Assembly: GCA_963814955.1 (NCBI GenBank)
Contig: CAWFEX010000012.1
Span: 275,696-339,695 of the forward strand
DNA length: 64,000 bases
From: DATCJA01 sp963814955
GTDB taxonomy: Bacteria > Acidobacteriota > Vicinamibacteria > Vicinamibacterales > UBA2999
Direction: 5' to 3'
The notes under the pieces were generated by a model that was given only the letters and a program-made list of their open reading frames with translations, had not been told where the DNA came from and made no database searches. This document shows, one piece after another, positions 54,041-63,861 of the stretch. The translations under genes and the position numbers were made by a program. How positions within the stretch are numbered: position 1 is the first letter of the stretch; every line of letters starts with the position of its first letter.

Positions 54041-54622
54041 ATGAGGAAACCGTGGATCGCTATGGGCACACTGGCTGTGGTGTTAATCGCCACTAATGCG
54101 TTCGCCCAGCCGGGTGGATTGAGAGGTCCAGAGGTGGGCAGGAAGCTCTGGAACTTCAACGTGATCGTCAAGCCCCATGGCTGGCTCGATACCGCCAACG
54201 CATGCAACGGCGCTCGCATTTTCTTCGACGAGGAGAATGGGGGTGGAGTCAATGGCAGGATCACGTGGGTGCTGGACCCGACTGCCCCACAGAACTTTCA
54301 GATCACTGACTGTAATGGGACCGATGGCGCCGCTTCTGTAAGGGTCGACGAAAATCTGGGAAACGTTATTGTTGCGATCCGCGTCGTCGGTCCGCGCACT
54401 AGCAATCTGAAGTTCACATGTACAGAACTGATCAATCCGACCTTAACCGGCGGAGAGGATCTGTGTGTGATGGACGAAGTGAATTTGAACAAGAGCAAGA
54501 ATTTCACAACCGTGATGAAGAACATTGCCGAAGGGGAGTACGAAGAGGTGCTGTGGGAGTTCGATCCCACCGGAACGTGGAAGATTTTCCAGGTACGGGT
54601 GTACGAATACATCTATCGGTAA
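54041..54622 (+). CDS. small exported protein of unknown function
   Basis: The ATG at 54041 has a strong ribosome-binding site (GGAGGATCGA). The 193-residue product has a signal peptide (MRKPWIAMGTLAVVLIATNA, cut after AFA). The mature part is acidic, with four Cys (NACNGARIFF, ITDCNGTD, KFTCTELI, EDLCVMDEVN), which suggests two disulfides, and ends in IFQVRVYEYIYR. Its base composition is clearly less GC-rich than its neighbours, and the flanks are long. I do not recognise the family, and transfer from another lineage is possible. Confidence 0.72.
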   Translation: MRKPWIAMGTLAVVLIATNAFAQPGGLRGPEVGRKLWNFNVIVKPHGWLDTANACNGARIFFDEENGGGVNGRITWVLDPTAPQNFQITDCNGTDGAASVRVDENLGNVIVAIRVVGPRTSNLKFTCTELINPTLTGGEDLCVMDEVNLNKSKNFTTVMKNIAEGEYEEVLWEFDPTGTWKIFQVRVYEYIYR

Positions 54623-54873
54623 ACTCGAGGCGCGAATCTACGGGTGATGAGGGCGCGCTCGCATGAAATGTGGCGCGTCCTCCTCGCGACGAAACACTTC
54701 CGGAGAATTTGACACCGCGGTTTGACTACTGAGGCGTCGGTCTAAGGCACGCGCCGACCAGGGCTGGAACCACACTTCGACATAGCGCGCCGTATAACCC
54801 TTAACCCTTCCCGAGTGCTCAGCGCGCATCGTATTCTACGAGTCAGCCGTTTTGTCGCGGGCACCTGATGTCC

Positions 54874-54901
54874 TTGACTTCCTCGTGACGTCAGCGATAA
54901 T
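54874..54901 (+). promoter_or_regulatory. putative sigma70 promoter of the hybrid sensor kinase
   Basis: TTGACT (54874-54879) and GATAAT (54896-54901) are 16 bases apart, with the ATG 13 bases later. Both boxes match the consensus at 5 of 6 positions. Otherwise 54623-54873 shows no gene. Confidence 0.45.
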
Positions 54902-54913
54902 CGGGCCGCTGAC

Positions 54914-57028
54914 ATGAAAGATACGCCGTCAGCAGATGTACGGCCGCCAGATGCTCGCGACGAAGTCGCCCGGGGGGCAATGGAATCGGTTGCCGCCGGC
55001 GGTCCGCTCGCGAGCGTGCTCGAATTTCTGTGTGGCGCCATGGAGGACGCCTCGCGCGACGGGGTGATCGCCTGCATCCACCCGCTCGACGAGTCGGCGT
55101 CGACCTTTCGTGACACGGCGGCACCCAGTCTTCCCGCGGATTATGCCGAGGCCGTCAACGGCATGGCCGTATCGTCGCTGACCGGTCCGTGCTGCTACGC
55201 CGCGACGACGCGGCAAACGGTCGTGGTCCCCGAAGTCGCCGCCGATCCGAAGTGGGTGGCGTTTCAGGCGTTTGCGGAGCCACTGGGGATCCGATCATGT
55301 TGGTCCACACCAATATTCTCCGCCGATCATCGCGTGCTCGGGACCTTCGCGCACTATTATCGCGAGCCACGCGATCCAAGTCCTCGCGACGCGCAGATTG
55401 CGGAGCTTCTGACGCGTGCTGCGGCGATCGCGATCGAGCGGAGCCGTGCGGAAGCGGCGTTGCGCGAAAGCGAGGCCCGTTTCCGCGAGCTGGCCGATAA
55501 CATCAGCCAGTTTGCCTGGACGGCCGATCCGACGGGTCGGATCTATTGGTACAACAAGCGGTGGCACGAGTACACCGGGACCGTGCTGGATGACATTGAA
55601 GGATCGGGCTGGCGGAGCGTGAACCATCCCGATCACGTCGTTCGTGTCGTGCAGCGTATCCGGCACTCCTTCGAGACCGGCACGCCCTGGGAGGACACGT
55701 TTCCGCTTCGCGGCCGAGATGACAAGTATCGTTGGTTCCTCTCCCGCGCGCTGCCCATTCGCAACCATGGCGGCGACATCGTCCGTTGGCTCGGAACCCA
55801 CACGGACATTACCAAACAGATCGACGCCGAGCATGCAATCCGCGATCTCAACTTAACGCTCGGGGAGCGCGTCGAAGCTGAAACACGCGAACGACTGCGC
55901 CTGTGGAACGTTTCCCAGGACCTGCAGCGCGAACTGGCGCAGGTGACCCGGCAGACCACATTGGCTGCCATGTCAGCGTCGATCGCCCATGAGGTCAGTC
56001 AGCCGCTCGCGGCAATCGTTGCCAATGGCCAGGTTGGCCTGCGTTGGCTCAAGAGCACAAATCCGGATATTGCGGAGATCAAAGCGTCGTTAGAGGACAT
56101 GGTCGCCCAGGCCGATCGCGCCGGCGAGATTCTCGCCAACATCCGCGCGATGTTCCGGGGCGATCCTCACGAGTCCATATCTCTCAACGTCAACGATGTC
56201 GTGTGCGACGTTCTCGCCCTGGTCCACGGCGAAATCGAACGGCATGGGATTGCGGTGCACCGGCACTTGCAAGAAGACCTGCCCAACATTGTCGGCGAAC
56301 GCGTGCCGCTCCAGCAGACGGTCATGAATCTCATCCTGAACGCCATCGACGCGATGAGCGTCGTGCCGGGGCGCGCGCGCCGGCTGTCGATCACGACGGA
56401 AGCACGTCAAGCGGACGGCGTCTTGATCACAGTCGGAGATACCGGCGTGGGTATCGATGCGAAGGACCTGGATCGCATCCTCCAGCCATTTTTCACGACC
56501 AAACCGCGCGGCATGGGGATGGGCCTCCCGATCTGTCAATCGATCGTCGCTGCGCACCGCGGCCGGTTATGGGCAACGCCGGTGACTCCAAATGGATCGA
56601 CCTTTCACGTTTACCTGCCAATCGCTGCCCCCGCCGCCAACCGTGGGCGCGAAGTGATCTCAATCGTCGACGACGACGAAGCGTTCCGCAAGGCGATGGT
56701 TAGGCTCATCAAGTTGCTTGGCCATGCCGTTGTGTCGTTCGCGTCTGCTGAGGAATTTCTGACCTCGGACCGGATGGACGACACCGTCTGTTTGATTTCG
56801 GACGTCCAGATGCCGGGCATGAGCGGGATTGAACTTCAGGAGCGCCTGAATGCCGACGGCCACCGTTTCTCGATCATCTTCGTGGCCGCGAGCCCCGAAG
56901 CGTCGATTCGGGGGAAGGCGCTGGCGGCAGGCGCGCTCGAGTTCTTGGGCAAGCCGTTCGATGACGAGGTGTTGATTGCCTGCCTCGAGCGCGCGCTCGC
57001 GCGCCGGCAACCGTATACGACCGCATGA
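54914..57028 (+). CDS. hybrid histidine kinase, GAF-PAS-HisKA-HATPase-REC
   Basis: This 704-residue soluble sensor has, in order: a GAF domain (about 20-175), a PAS domain (about 187-305; FRELADNISQFAWTADPTGR) with a PAC motif (WLGTHTDITKQI), and a short coiled coil. The HisKA domain has SIAHEVSQPLAAIVANGQ (His about 358). The ATPase domain has N box LILNAIDAM, G1 DTGVGI and G2 GMGMGLPICQ. The C-terminal receiver (about 592-700) has VDDDEAF and the phospho-acceptor SDVQMPGM. The layout recalls FixL-FixJ-type pairs in one chain. The receiver's usual Thr/Ser switch residue is Ala (IIFVAASPE). There is no output domain and no obvious partner gene. It has no membrane segment, so the signal is intracellular. 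Confidence 0.92.
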   Translation: MKDTPSADVRPPDARDEVARGAMESVAAGGPLASVLEFLCGAMEDASRDGVIACIHPLDESASTFRDTAAPSLPADYAEAVNGMAVSSLTGPCCYAATTRQTVVVPEVAADPKWVAFQAFAEPLGIRSCWSTPIFSADHRVLGTFAHYYREPRDPSPRDAQIAELLTRAAAIAIERSRAEAALRESEARFRELADNISQFAWTADPTGRIYWYNKRWHEYTGTVLDDIEGSGWRSVNHPDHVVRVVQRIRHSFETGTPWEDTFPLRGRDDKYRWFLSRALPIRNHGGDIVRWLGTHTDITKQIDAEHAIRDLNLTLGERVEAETRERLRLWNVSQDLQRELAQVTRQTTLAAMSASIAHEVSQPLAAIVANGQVGLRWLKSTNPDIAEIKASLEDMVAQADRAGEILANIRAMFRGDPHESISLNVNDVVCDVLALVHGEIERHGIAVHRHLQEDLPNIVGERVPLQQTVMNLILNAIDAMSVVPGRARRLSITTEARQADGVLITVGDTGVGIDAKDLDRILQPFFTTKPRGMGMGLPICQSIVAAHRGRLWATPVTPNGSTFHVYLPIAAPAANRGREVISIVDDDEAFRKAMVRLIKLLGHAVVSFASAEEFLTSDRMDDTVCLISDVQMPGMSGIELQERLNADGHRFSIIFVAASPEASIRGKALAAGALEFLGKPFDDEVLIACLERALARRQPYTTA

Positions 57029-57236
57029 GGTGGCGGCAGCTTTGCCGGAGGATCGCAAGTGGGCTTTGGCGGGCTTCCTCTTCAAAGTCGAGACAGCAGC
57101 CAGGCTCTTTGTAAGGCAGCCATCAAGAACCACCACCGGGGCCGGCGACGCGACTTCTAATGTGATGATTTCTTGTTCGGCAATCTTCGCCGCCGAGGCG
57201 ACGCGATCTGCGGTGTCCCGTTGGGGTCGCTGACGT

Positions 57237-58010
57237 TCATTCCTTCAGAGTCGCTGTCCAGTGGGTGAGAATGGTGATCGGCGCTTCGCGTGCCTCGTCA
57301 ACCGGCCTGCTGACAATGAAACGCTGGCCGTCGCCGCTCACGTCGTACTGTTGACGGTTGCCACCGCCAACGCCTCCGCCCGCTCCTCCGATACCGCCAA
57401 AGGCACTGAGGTCGAACAACGCGATCGGGGTGGAAATCTGCGGTGTGGCGCCCGTTGCCTGAAATCGAAACCGCCATGAGCTTCTGGTCCGAGGCCACAT
57501 AGAAGAGCTCCTGACCGTCGCGGCGCCATCGCGGCGAATGTCCTCCGTTGGTCGAAACGAGCCACTTGCCCGAGGCAGTCGGAAAACGCTGAAGGTACAC
57601 GTCTCCTCTGCCCGACTCGTTCGAGAAGTATGCCATCCATCGACCATCGGGAGACACCTGTGCGGCAGTCTTGACGAAGTTGGACCGCGGCAAGTAGGAG
57701 GTCGGCTCTCGCTCCCCAGTCACCGGGAACGACCACAGCTCGCGGGCGTCATCGGGACCGTAGATGATGAAGTTTCCGTTCGGCGACCAATCGTGGAGGA
57801 GTGCGAACGATTCGAGAATCCTTTCTTCCGTGCCTCCGCCTTTCGAAGAGGTCACATACACGCCGGGATCGCGTGTGCGGAGGGAACTGAAAGCTATTCG
57901 TTGGCGATCCGGGGACCACACCGGGAATCTGTCCGGCGCGGATCGAACGTGATACGTGTGGACACGCCGCGGGTCGCATCACCTGTCGCGGCTTCGGGAG
58001 AAGAACAGCG
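57237..58010 (-). pseudogene. C-terminal TolB-like propeller remnant of a Ser/Thr kinase gene
   Basis: The minus strand encodes the propeller end of the kinase family found upstream: RGVSTRITFDP, then DRFPVWSPDRQRIAFSS, LLHDWSPNGNFIIY, VSPDGRWMAYFSNESGRGDV, YDVSGDGQRFIVSRP and a tail APITILTHWTATLKE. It is split by frameshifts near 57950 and 57480. No kinase domain precedes it: a ligase-like fragment and another gene tail are there instead. It is therefore a truncated remnant, about one third of a gene. The 57029-57236 gap after the sensor kinase holds nothing else recognisable. Confidence 0.72.
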
Positions 58011-58019
58011 CGCGGCGCA

Positions 58020-58225
58020 CCGACCCGGCGGCCCGTCCTTTGATGATGAAGGCACGATAACCGTCCAGCTTTAAAGCGCTGAAAGTTGACGTCCGTCAGT
58101 CGGTAACACACTGGCAACGTTCGTATAGCCACTGACCGCCCTTCGGGAAGACGTTGCACGAGCGTGGCGGTCATTGGCGTGACAAAGCTGGGAGCGGGAG
58201 AGCGACTGCAAGAGCGTGATCGCAC
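58020..58225 (-). pseudogene. fragment of an ATP-dependent DNA ligase (LigD-type)
   Basis: On the minus strand PSFVTPMTATLVQRLPEG, then (one frame out) GQWLYE, and after an extra 45 bases with a stop, LKLDGYRAFIIKG match the start of LigD-type ligase domains. In intact proteins EPM-A-L-LPEG-WLYE runs directly into the nucleotidyl-lysine motif KLDGYR. The 45-base interruption and the frameshift make this non-functional. It is joined to kinase-gene tails on both sides. The match rests on about 40 residues, so the family call is likely but not certain. Confidence 0.55.
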
Positions 58226-58262
58226 GCGCGAGGTCGGGGTATTACGTCGGTGCGCTGGACGG

Positions 58263-58367
58263 TCAGTTCGCCGGCACGAGGCGCTTCAGCTCCTCGAAGC
58301 AGTTTTGGACCACCACGATCTTTGGTCGCGCCTGCTCACCGCGCTCGCGTGCGGCTGAAGCAATCAT
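58263..58367 (-). pseudogene. orphan C-terminal tail of a kinase-propeller gene
   Basis: The 34-residue frame ends with KIVVVQNCFEELKRLVPAN. This resembles the last residues common in acidobacterial kinase-propeller proteins (a strand, N-W/C-FEELKR-VP). No propeller precedes it: the intact-looking kinase gene ends 58 bases upstream. It is best read as the 3' stub of a lost gene copy. Confidence 0.5.
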
Positions 58368-58425
58368 TTCGGATTCCTTCGGGAAACTCACAGAGAGTAG
58401 GACGGTCGAGATACGCGTCACCGTT

Positions 58426-61057
58426 TCAGCGCAGTCTGCCATTCACAATCACCGTCAACGGTGGCTGCGCTGCGTCCCGGGGATCGATCAGGACAAGGAA
58501 GCGCTTGCCGTCGACTGTCACCGCATACCGATAGGACGGGAATGGCAAAGGCAACGCGAGTGGCGGGACGTCAAAGAGCGGTCGTGGACCGTCCACCTGA
58601 AAGTTGCTGCCGCTGGTCGTCACAAGCACAGACATCAGCTTTCCATCGCTCAACCAAAACAATTCCTTGCCATCACCACGCCAGCGCGGTTCTGTGCCTC
58701 CTCCGCGTGAAATAAGCCACTTGCCTGTCGTGGGCATCGAGGAACTGTCAGACGCCTTGCCGAACGAGTCGATCGCGAACGGCTGCACGAACACCTCGTC
58801 GCGGCCAGATTCGTTGGGCACATACGCGAGCCAGCGTCCATCGGGTGAGAGCTGCCGGTGGCTTTCATTGAATTGCGTCTCAACGACCGCAACAGGTGGG
58901 TCGTCGGCTGCAGGGCGGAGCGCAAAGACATCGCCCCTTTCCGAGTAGATTACATGAGCCATCGCGGGACCAATCCGAAGCGATCTTGAAAGAACCCGAG
59001 TGAGAATGGCTTCCTCTTGAGTCGTCGGAGTAGCTTCTTCGGTAAGTCCGTCCGGCCGGCACGAGTTGAGGAGAAGATGATCTGCCCGCCGTTCGGAGCC
59101 CAGACAGCGTCGCGGTTCATGGAGACGTTCGACGTAAAACGTAATTCAGTGCCACGCTGCCACTCGCCGATCCACAGATCCCAGTGATTCGCCTGCGATC
59201 CCTGGCGCGCGACCACCACACGCTGTTCGTCGGGGGAAAGCGCAAAATTCATGATCCTGCCCGGCTGGCCGGCAGAGGCCATTTCCTTACCGGCTCGATC
59301 GAACCAGCGAGAGACGCCGTTCTGCATTGACCGCCCAACCCGACTGATACACCAGCGTGCCGTTGGCGGATACCGAGTACACATACCGGGAGGTTCCGCC
59401 GGGAGACAGAATTTGCTCAGCTATAGGGAACATCTCGCCGCCGCCTGCAGCGTCTCGGGGTGCACGGGTTGGGCCATCACGTGTACCTCTCGGACGAAAA
59501 GCACGTACCGATCTCTGCCCTGATACCGGCGCGACGTAAGCCGCATTCGCCGAATTCGCCAGCAGCCGCCACGATCCTCCGTACTGAGCGTCCCGACGTA
59601 TACGCCCCTTGATCACCCTGAGTAATTGAATAACAGGAAACGCCTGCCATCGGGCAGGAATGCAGGATGCAGTGCCGGAGACGTGCGCTCAATCTTCACC
59701 GGCGTTGCGATTCCACCATCCGCTGCCACGCTCGACATGCCCAAACGGCCTTGGAACAAGATGGTTCCGGCACCGTTCCACGCGGCCGGGAATATGCCGT
59801 TTATATCAGTCAAGCTCTGGACCGGCCCGCCATTGGCAGCGATCCTTTCACTTCCCTTGCGCGGTGAATCCGATAAACGGCTGTCGGGCGACCAAAACGG
59901 GATTTGCGCACCGTCAGTGCCCGAAAGTTCACGCGCTTCCATCGAATCAGTCCGCGTACCCACAGCGAGCGTGCCGCCGACCATGGCGGCAATCGCGAGG
60001 CGCGTCCATCGGGCGAAATCCAGAGCTGTCGACTGATGCGTTCGACGGCGGAGCGACGGAAAACGTGAACACTCTGGTGTCAGGCGCCGCTTTCGGCGGA
60101 ACGCAGCGAACGCAAACAGGAGAGCCCCCATGGCGGCGAGCGCAGCGACTCGGCCAGCAACCACCGACGTATCTGGGACTGCTGCGGCGCGGCCACATGC
60201 GCCGTGGGCGATCCTGGCTGCTCGAGAAGATGCCAGGCATCCCAATGTCACGCAGCCTCGTTCGGGTCCTTCTCCAGGCAACTCTTCAGCAGCCTCTGGA
60301 CGCTCAGCGGAATCTCATTCCCGATCGGGGTCGCTCTTTCAGCACTGCCACCAGGGTCTCCGCCACGTCCTCTCCCTCGAACGCGCGTCGGCCTGTGAGC
60401 ATCTTCGTAAAGCACACAGCCGAATGCCCAGATGTCCGCGCGCTTGTCGACTGTTTTGCCACGGGCCTGCTCGGGGCTCATGTAAGGAGCATGACCCAGG
60501 AGCACACCAACGCCGGTCATCATCGCGGGTGACGTGATAGTGGGAGACGCGTACCCATTGACCCGTGCGGGCACTGGCTCGAGCGCTTTTGCCAGCCCGA
60601 AGTCCAGCACCTTTACAGTGCCATCCGGTCGCACTTTGATGTTCGCGGGCTTCAAGTCCCGGTGAATGATCCCTTGTTCGTGAGCGGCCTCCAACGCTTC
60701 GGGAATCTGCTTCGCGATTGGCAACGCTTCGTCGACTGGAATAGGACCTTGCGCGATGCGGTCCGCCAGTGTAGGTCCTCACAGCTCCATCACGAGGGCG
60801 CGGATGCCGTCTGATTTCTCCAGGCCATGGATCTGCGCGATATTCGGGTGGTTCAGCGCGGCAAGTGTTTTGGCTTCCCGCTCGAATCGCGCCAGCCGCT
60901 CGGGATCGTTTGCGAAAACGTCCGGCAGCACCTTGATCGCGACCTGCCGGCCGAGGTTGGTGTCGGTGGCCCGATAAACTTCCCCCATGCCCCCAGCGCC
61001 GATCTGGGCGATCACTTCAAACGGACCAACCCATAACTCGTTTGCGCAGAGAGCCAT
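58426..61057 (-). pseudogene. eukaryotic-type Ser/Thr kinase with TolB-like propeller, multiply disrupted
   Basis: The span (about 877 codons) fits one PknB-type receptor kinase. From MALCANELWVGPFEVIAQIG the glycine loop GAGGMGEVYRA, VAIK lysine (QVAIKVLPDVF) and FEREAKTL are in frame. A stop then interrupts at 60779-60781 after LVMEL, where the expected VEGPTL has lost three bases. The catalytic HRDLKPANIK, LDFGLAKAL and YMSPEQARGK follow in frame. Shifts then occur near 60420, 60350, 60250, 59620 and later. A membrane helix (about 59960) and propeller repeats (FWSPDSR, NFALSPDEQRVVV, QLSPDGRWLAYVPNESGRDE) lead to a clean end FLVLIDPRDAAQPPLTVIVN. Either errors cluster here or the gene is decaying. 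Confidence 0.78.
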
Positions 61058-61120
61058 CAGTTCGTCGGCACGCGACGCTTCAGCTCGTCTGCCAATTAAG
61101 GATGCTGATCATGATGACTC
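61057..61120 (-). pseudogene. short C-terminal tail remnant of another kinase gene
   Basis: ISILNWQ in one frame and DELKRRVPTN in the next, ending in a TGA that overlaps the ATG of the kinase gene by one base, match the last residues typical of this kinase family. The upstream kinase gene already has its own end (MNWQAALKP, stop 61199-61201), so this is an extra stub. Confidence 0.45.
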
Positions 61121-61198
61121 GCCGTCCATCGCGCGCTGTTCGGGTTCGCGCGAACGCTCGACAAAGGCCTGCGCGCGTTCGTCCATGATCGCAGGGGG

Positions 61199-63839
61199 TC
61201 ACGGCTTGAGAGCTGCCTGCCAGTTCATGAGTACCGTTAGCGTCAGGTCTTGTGCACCGCCGCCGGAGGCAGGCGTCAACGCCAGGATGCGGCCGTCCGC
61301 CGCGATGTCGTACGGATACGGGTGCACGCCGGCCGCCTCCACCAGTCGCATCACGACGGAAGGCGTACCGGTTCCACCGAGGACCCGACGAGCCGTACAG
61401 GAACATTCATTAGTCGGCCGTCAGGGGCTCGATACAACAACTCCCGGCCGCCCGAGCCCCACCGCGGATACCGCCGCCGCCGCTTGATACCATCCGTCGA
61501 ATGGCCGCGTTCGGGAAGCTCTGCACGTACACGTCGTCGCGTCCAGTTTCGTTCGACGTAAACGCCAACCACTGGCCATCGGGCGAGAATTGCGCGTGGC
61601 GCTCGGAGAACGGCGACTGCAGGAGCGGCGCCGGCTTGCGCGCCCCGTCATGGCCAGCAGCCAGACGTCGTCGGAAGTACCCTGGCTGTTTGCCGTGTAG
61701 GCCAGGTGCTTACCGTCGAGCGACCAATCGCTTGGGTACACCTGGACGTCGAACGTCGAGAGATTCTCTACCTCGCCGCCTCCGCGGGTGTTCATCGCCT
61801 GCAGCATTTCTCTCCGGTTCACCCCCGTGAACGCCACTTGCTGACCGTCGGGTGACCACACGGCGTACCACCCACGGCCCTCCGAGGTGACCCGGCTGCG
61901 AGCCCCACTGGTGAGATCGACCCTCCAGAGGTCACCACTGGCCGCATCCCTGATGGTGACCAGAACCTCGTGGCCGTCTGGCGAGAGGCGCAGCCCGATG
62001 TACTGCTCGATGGCCCCCACGGTTCCACGCTGGGTGCCGTCACGTCCAAACCACCCTAACCGATAGCGGGACCCTCCTGCGCTGTAGAGCAGCGTGCCGT
62101 CGTTCGACACCGACACGCTCGCACGGCTCGTCCCTAAGGATGAGGCGACGTCCTGTGTGCCAGGCACGGCCACGGCCGATCCCATGAGCTGCGCCGACGC
62201 CGAATCGAACGGCTGTGCCATCACCGTATCCCGGGCGACCCATAGCAAGTATCCGGGACTGTTGCCCTGGCCCGGGACGTACTGGCGTCGGATTGTGCGT
62301 TGAATACGCGCTTCGTGTCGCCTGGTCGGTCAAGCGTCGTGAGATACACGCCGCGCTCGGTTCCTTCCACGAAGTAGATAAGCGTGCGACCGTCTGGCAA
62401 GAACTTCGGCCATCGATGGCTGCTTTCACCGGCCGACAGTGCGGTGAGCGGCGTGGGCGTTCCGCCGGAGGCGCTGACCTGGTAAAGCGGGCCAACAGAG
62501 TTTGGACTGAACACAATCGTCCCGTCGGCATTCCACGTGCCGCCTCTCGGTCGATTGCGCGCGCAAGTACAACCGCCGCCGCTCCCGACACGTCTATCCG
62601 CCGCAGGTCGCTGCTCGTGAAAAAGCCGATCGCGCGGTTGTCGGGCGACCAGAACGGAAGCCTGGCCCCATCGGTGTCTTGAAGCTCCCGGGCGGTGAGC
62701 GAATCCAGGGCCCGAATCCATAGCCGCGGTGTCCCGTTCGTGACCGCCACGAACGCGACGTTTTGGCCATCGGGAGAGATGGCGCTTCCGCCGCTCATTC
62801 GGGGAGGACTGGAACTCGGCCCCCGGAGGGGTGAGGTGAAAGCTCAGGGGACGTGGGTCGGCCCGCGGTCGCGGCCAAGTCGTCCAGAGCGACACGCCGA
62901 GCGCCGACGCCGTGACGAACCCGACGAGCGACGCGAAGGCCAGCGTCCGCCAGCGGCTACGTAATGTGACCGCGCCGGCCGGGCGTGTCGTCCACCAGAT
63001 CGAGGCCGTGGCGAATATCCCGCGCGGCCTGCCATCGCTCACTCGGATCCTTCGCCAGGCACTTCTGCAACACGCGATCGACCGCCCGCGGCGCCACGGC
63101 CGCCACCGATGGGGCTTCGCGCTCGAGAATGGCGGCGATGACACTGGTCGGGGTCTCCCCGTCGAAGGCACGACGGCCCGTCAGCATCTCGTAGAGCACA
63201 AGGCCGAACGAGAAGATGTCGCTGCGCGCATCCGCCGGCTTGCCCTGCGCCTGCTCCGGAGACATGTACTGCACCGTCCCCAGAATCGTGTGCTCGCCTG
63301 TCAGCGGCCGTGTAACCGTCAGCGACTCCGACGGCGCATTCGGCCCGGGTATCGTGCCAGTGGTCGCGACCTGCAGGTCCCTCCCGAGTTTCGCAAGCCC
63401 GAAGTCGAGGAGCTTGACGCCCTGCGCGGTCACGAGGATGTTGCCCGGCTTCAGGTCGCGATGCGTGATGCCCTTACCGTGTGCGGCGGTTAGAGCCGAG
63501 AGGATCTGTCTCGCGAACAGGAGCGCACGCTCGAGCGGCAGCGGGCCGGCGAGCGGCTGGCCATCGACCAACTCCATGACGAGCGCTTTCATACCACCTG
63601 AGCGCTTCAAGCCGTGAATGCCGGCAATGTTGGGGTCATCCAGGGAGGCGAGGACTTCCGCTTCGCGCTGGAACCGGGCAAGGCGCTCCGCATCGGCCGC
63701 GAACAACTCGGACAGATTTTCAGCGCGACGTCGCGTTTCAGTCGCTATCCGGGCCCGATAGACCTCTCCCATCCCGCCGGCACCAATCTGGCCGATGACT
63801 TCATATGAGCCGATGCGTGTACCAGCTGAAAAGCGGCAT
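61199..63839 (-). pseudogene. second eukaryotic-type Ser/Thr kinase with propeller, multiply disrupted
   Basis: Reading from an ATG at 63839 (M-P-L, then one extra T) gives SAGTRIGSYEVIGQIGAGGM and the glycine loop GAGGMGEVYRAR. The VALK lysine region is scrambled by several one-base changes near 63700-63730. GITHRDLKPGNILVTAQG, KLLDFGLAKL and YMSPEQAQGK are intact, and GLVLYEMLTGRRAFDGETPT ends the kinase domain. A membrane helix (LAFASLVGFVTASALGVSLW) and a propeller follow: GLRLSPDGHEVLVTI, YAVWSPDGQQVAFTG and SDWSLDGKHLAYTANSQGTS. The C-terminus is TLMVLMNWQAALKP. At least six disruptions occur in 2.64 kb. Such kinases phosphorylate Ser/Thr on target proteins; the propeller probably senses an extracytoplasmic signal. 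Confidence 0.78.
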
Positions 63840-63861
63840 CAGTTTGTCTTCACTGGATGCT

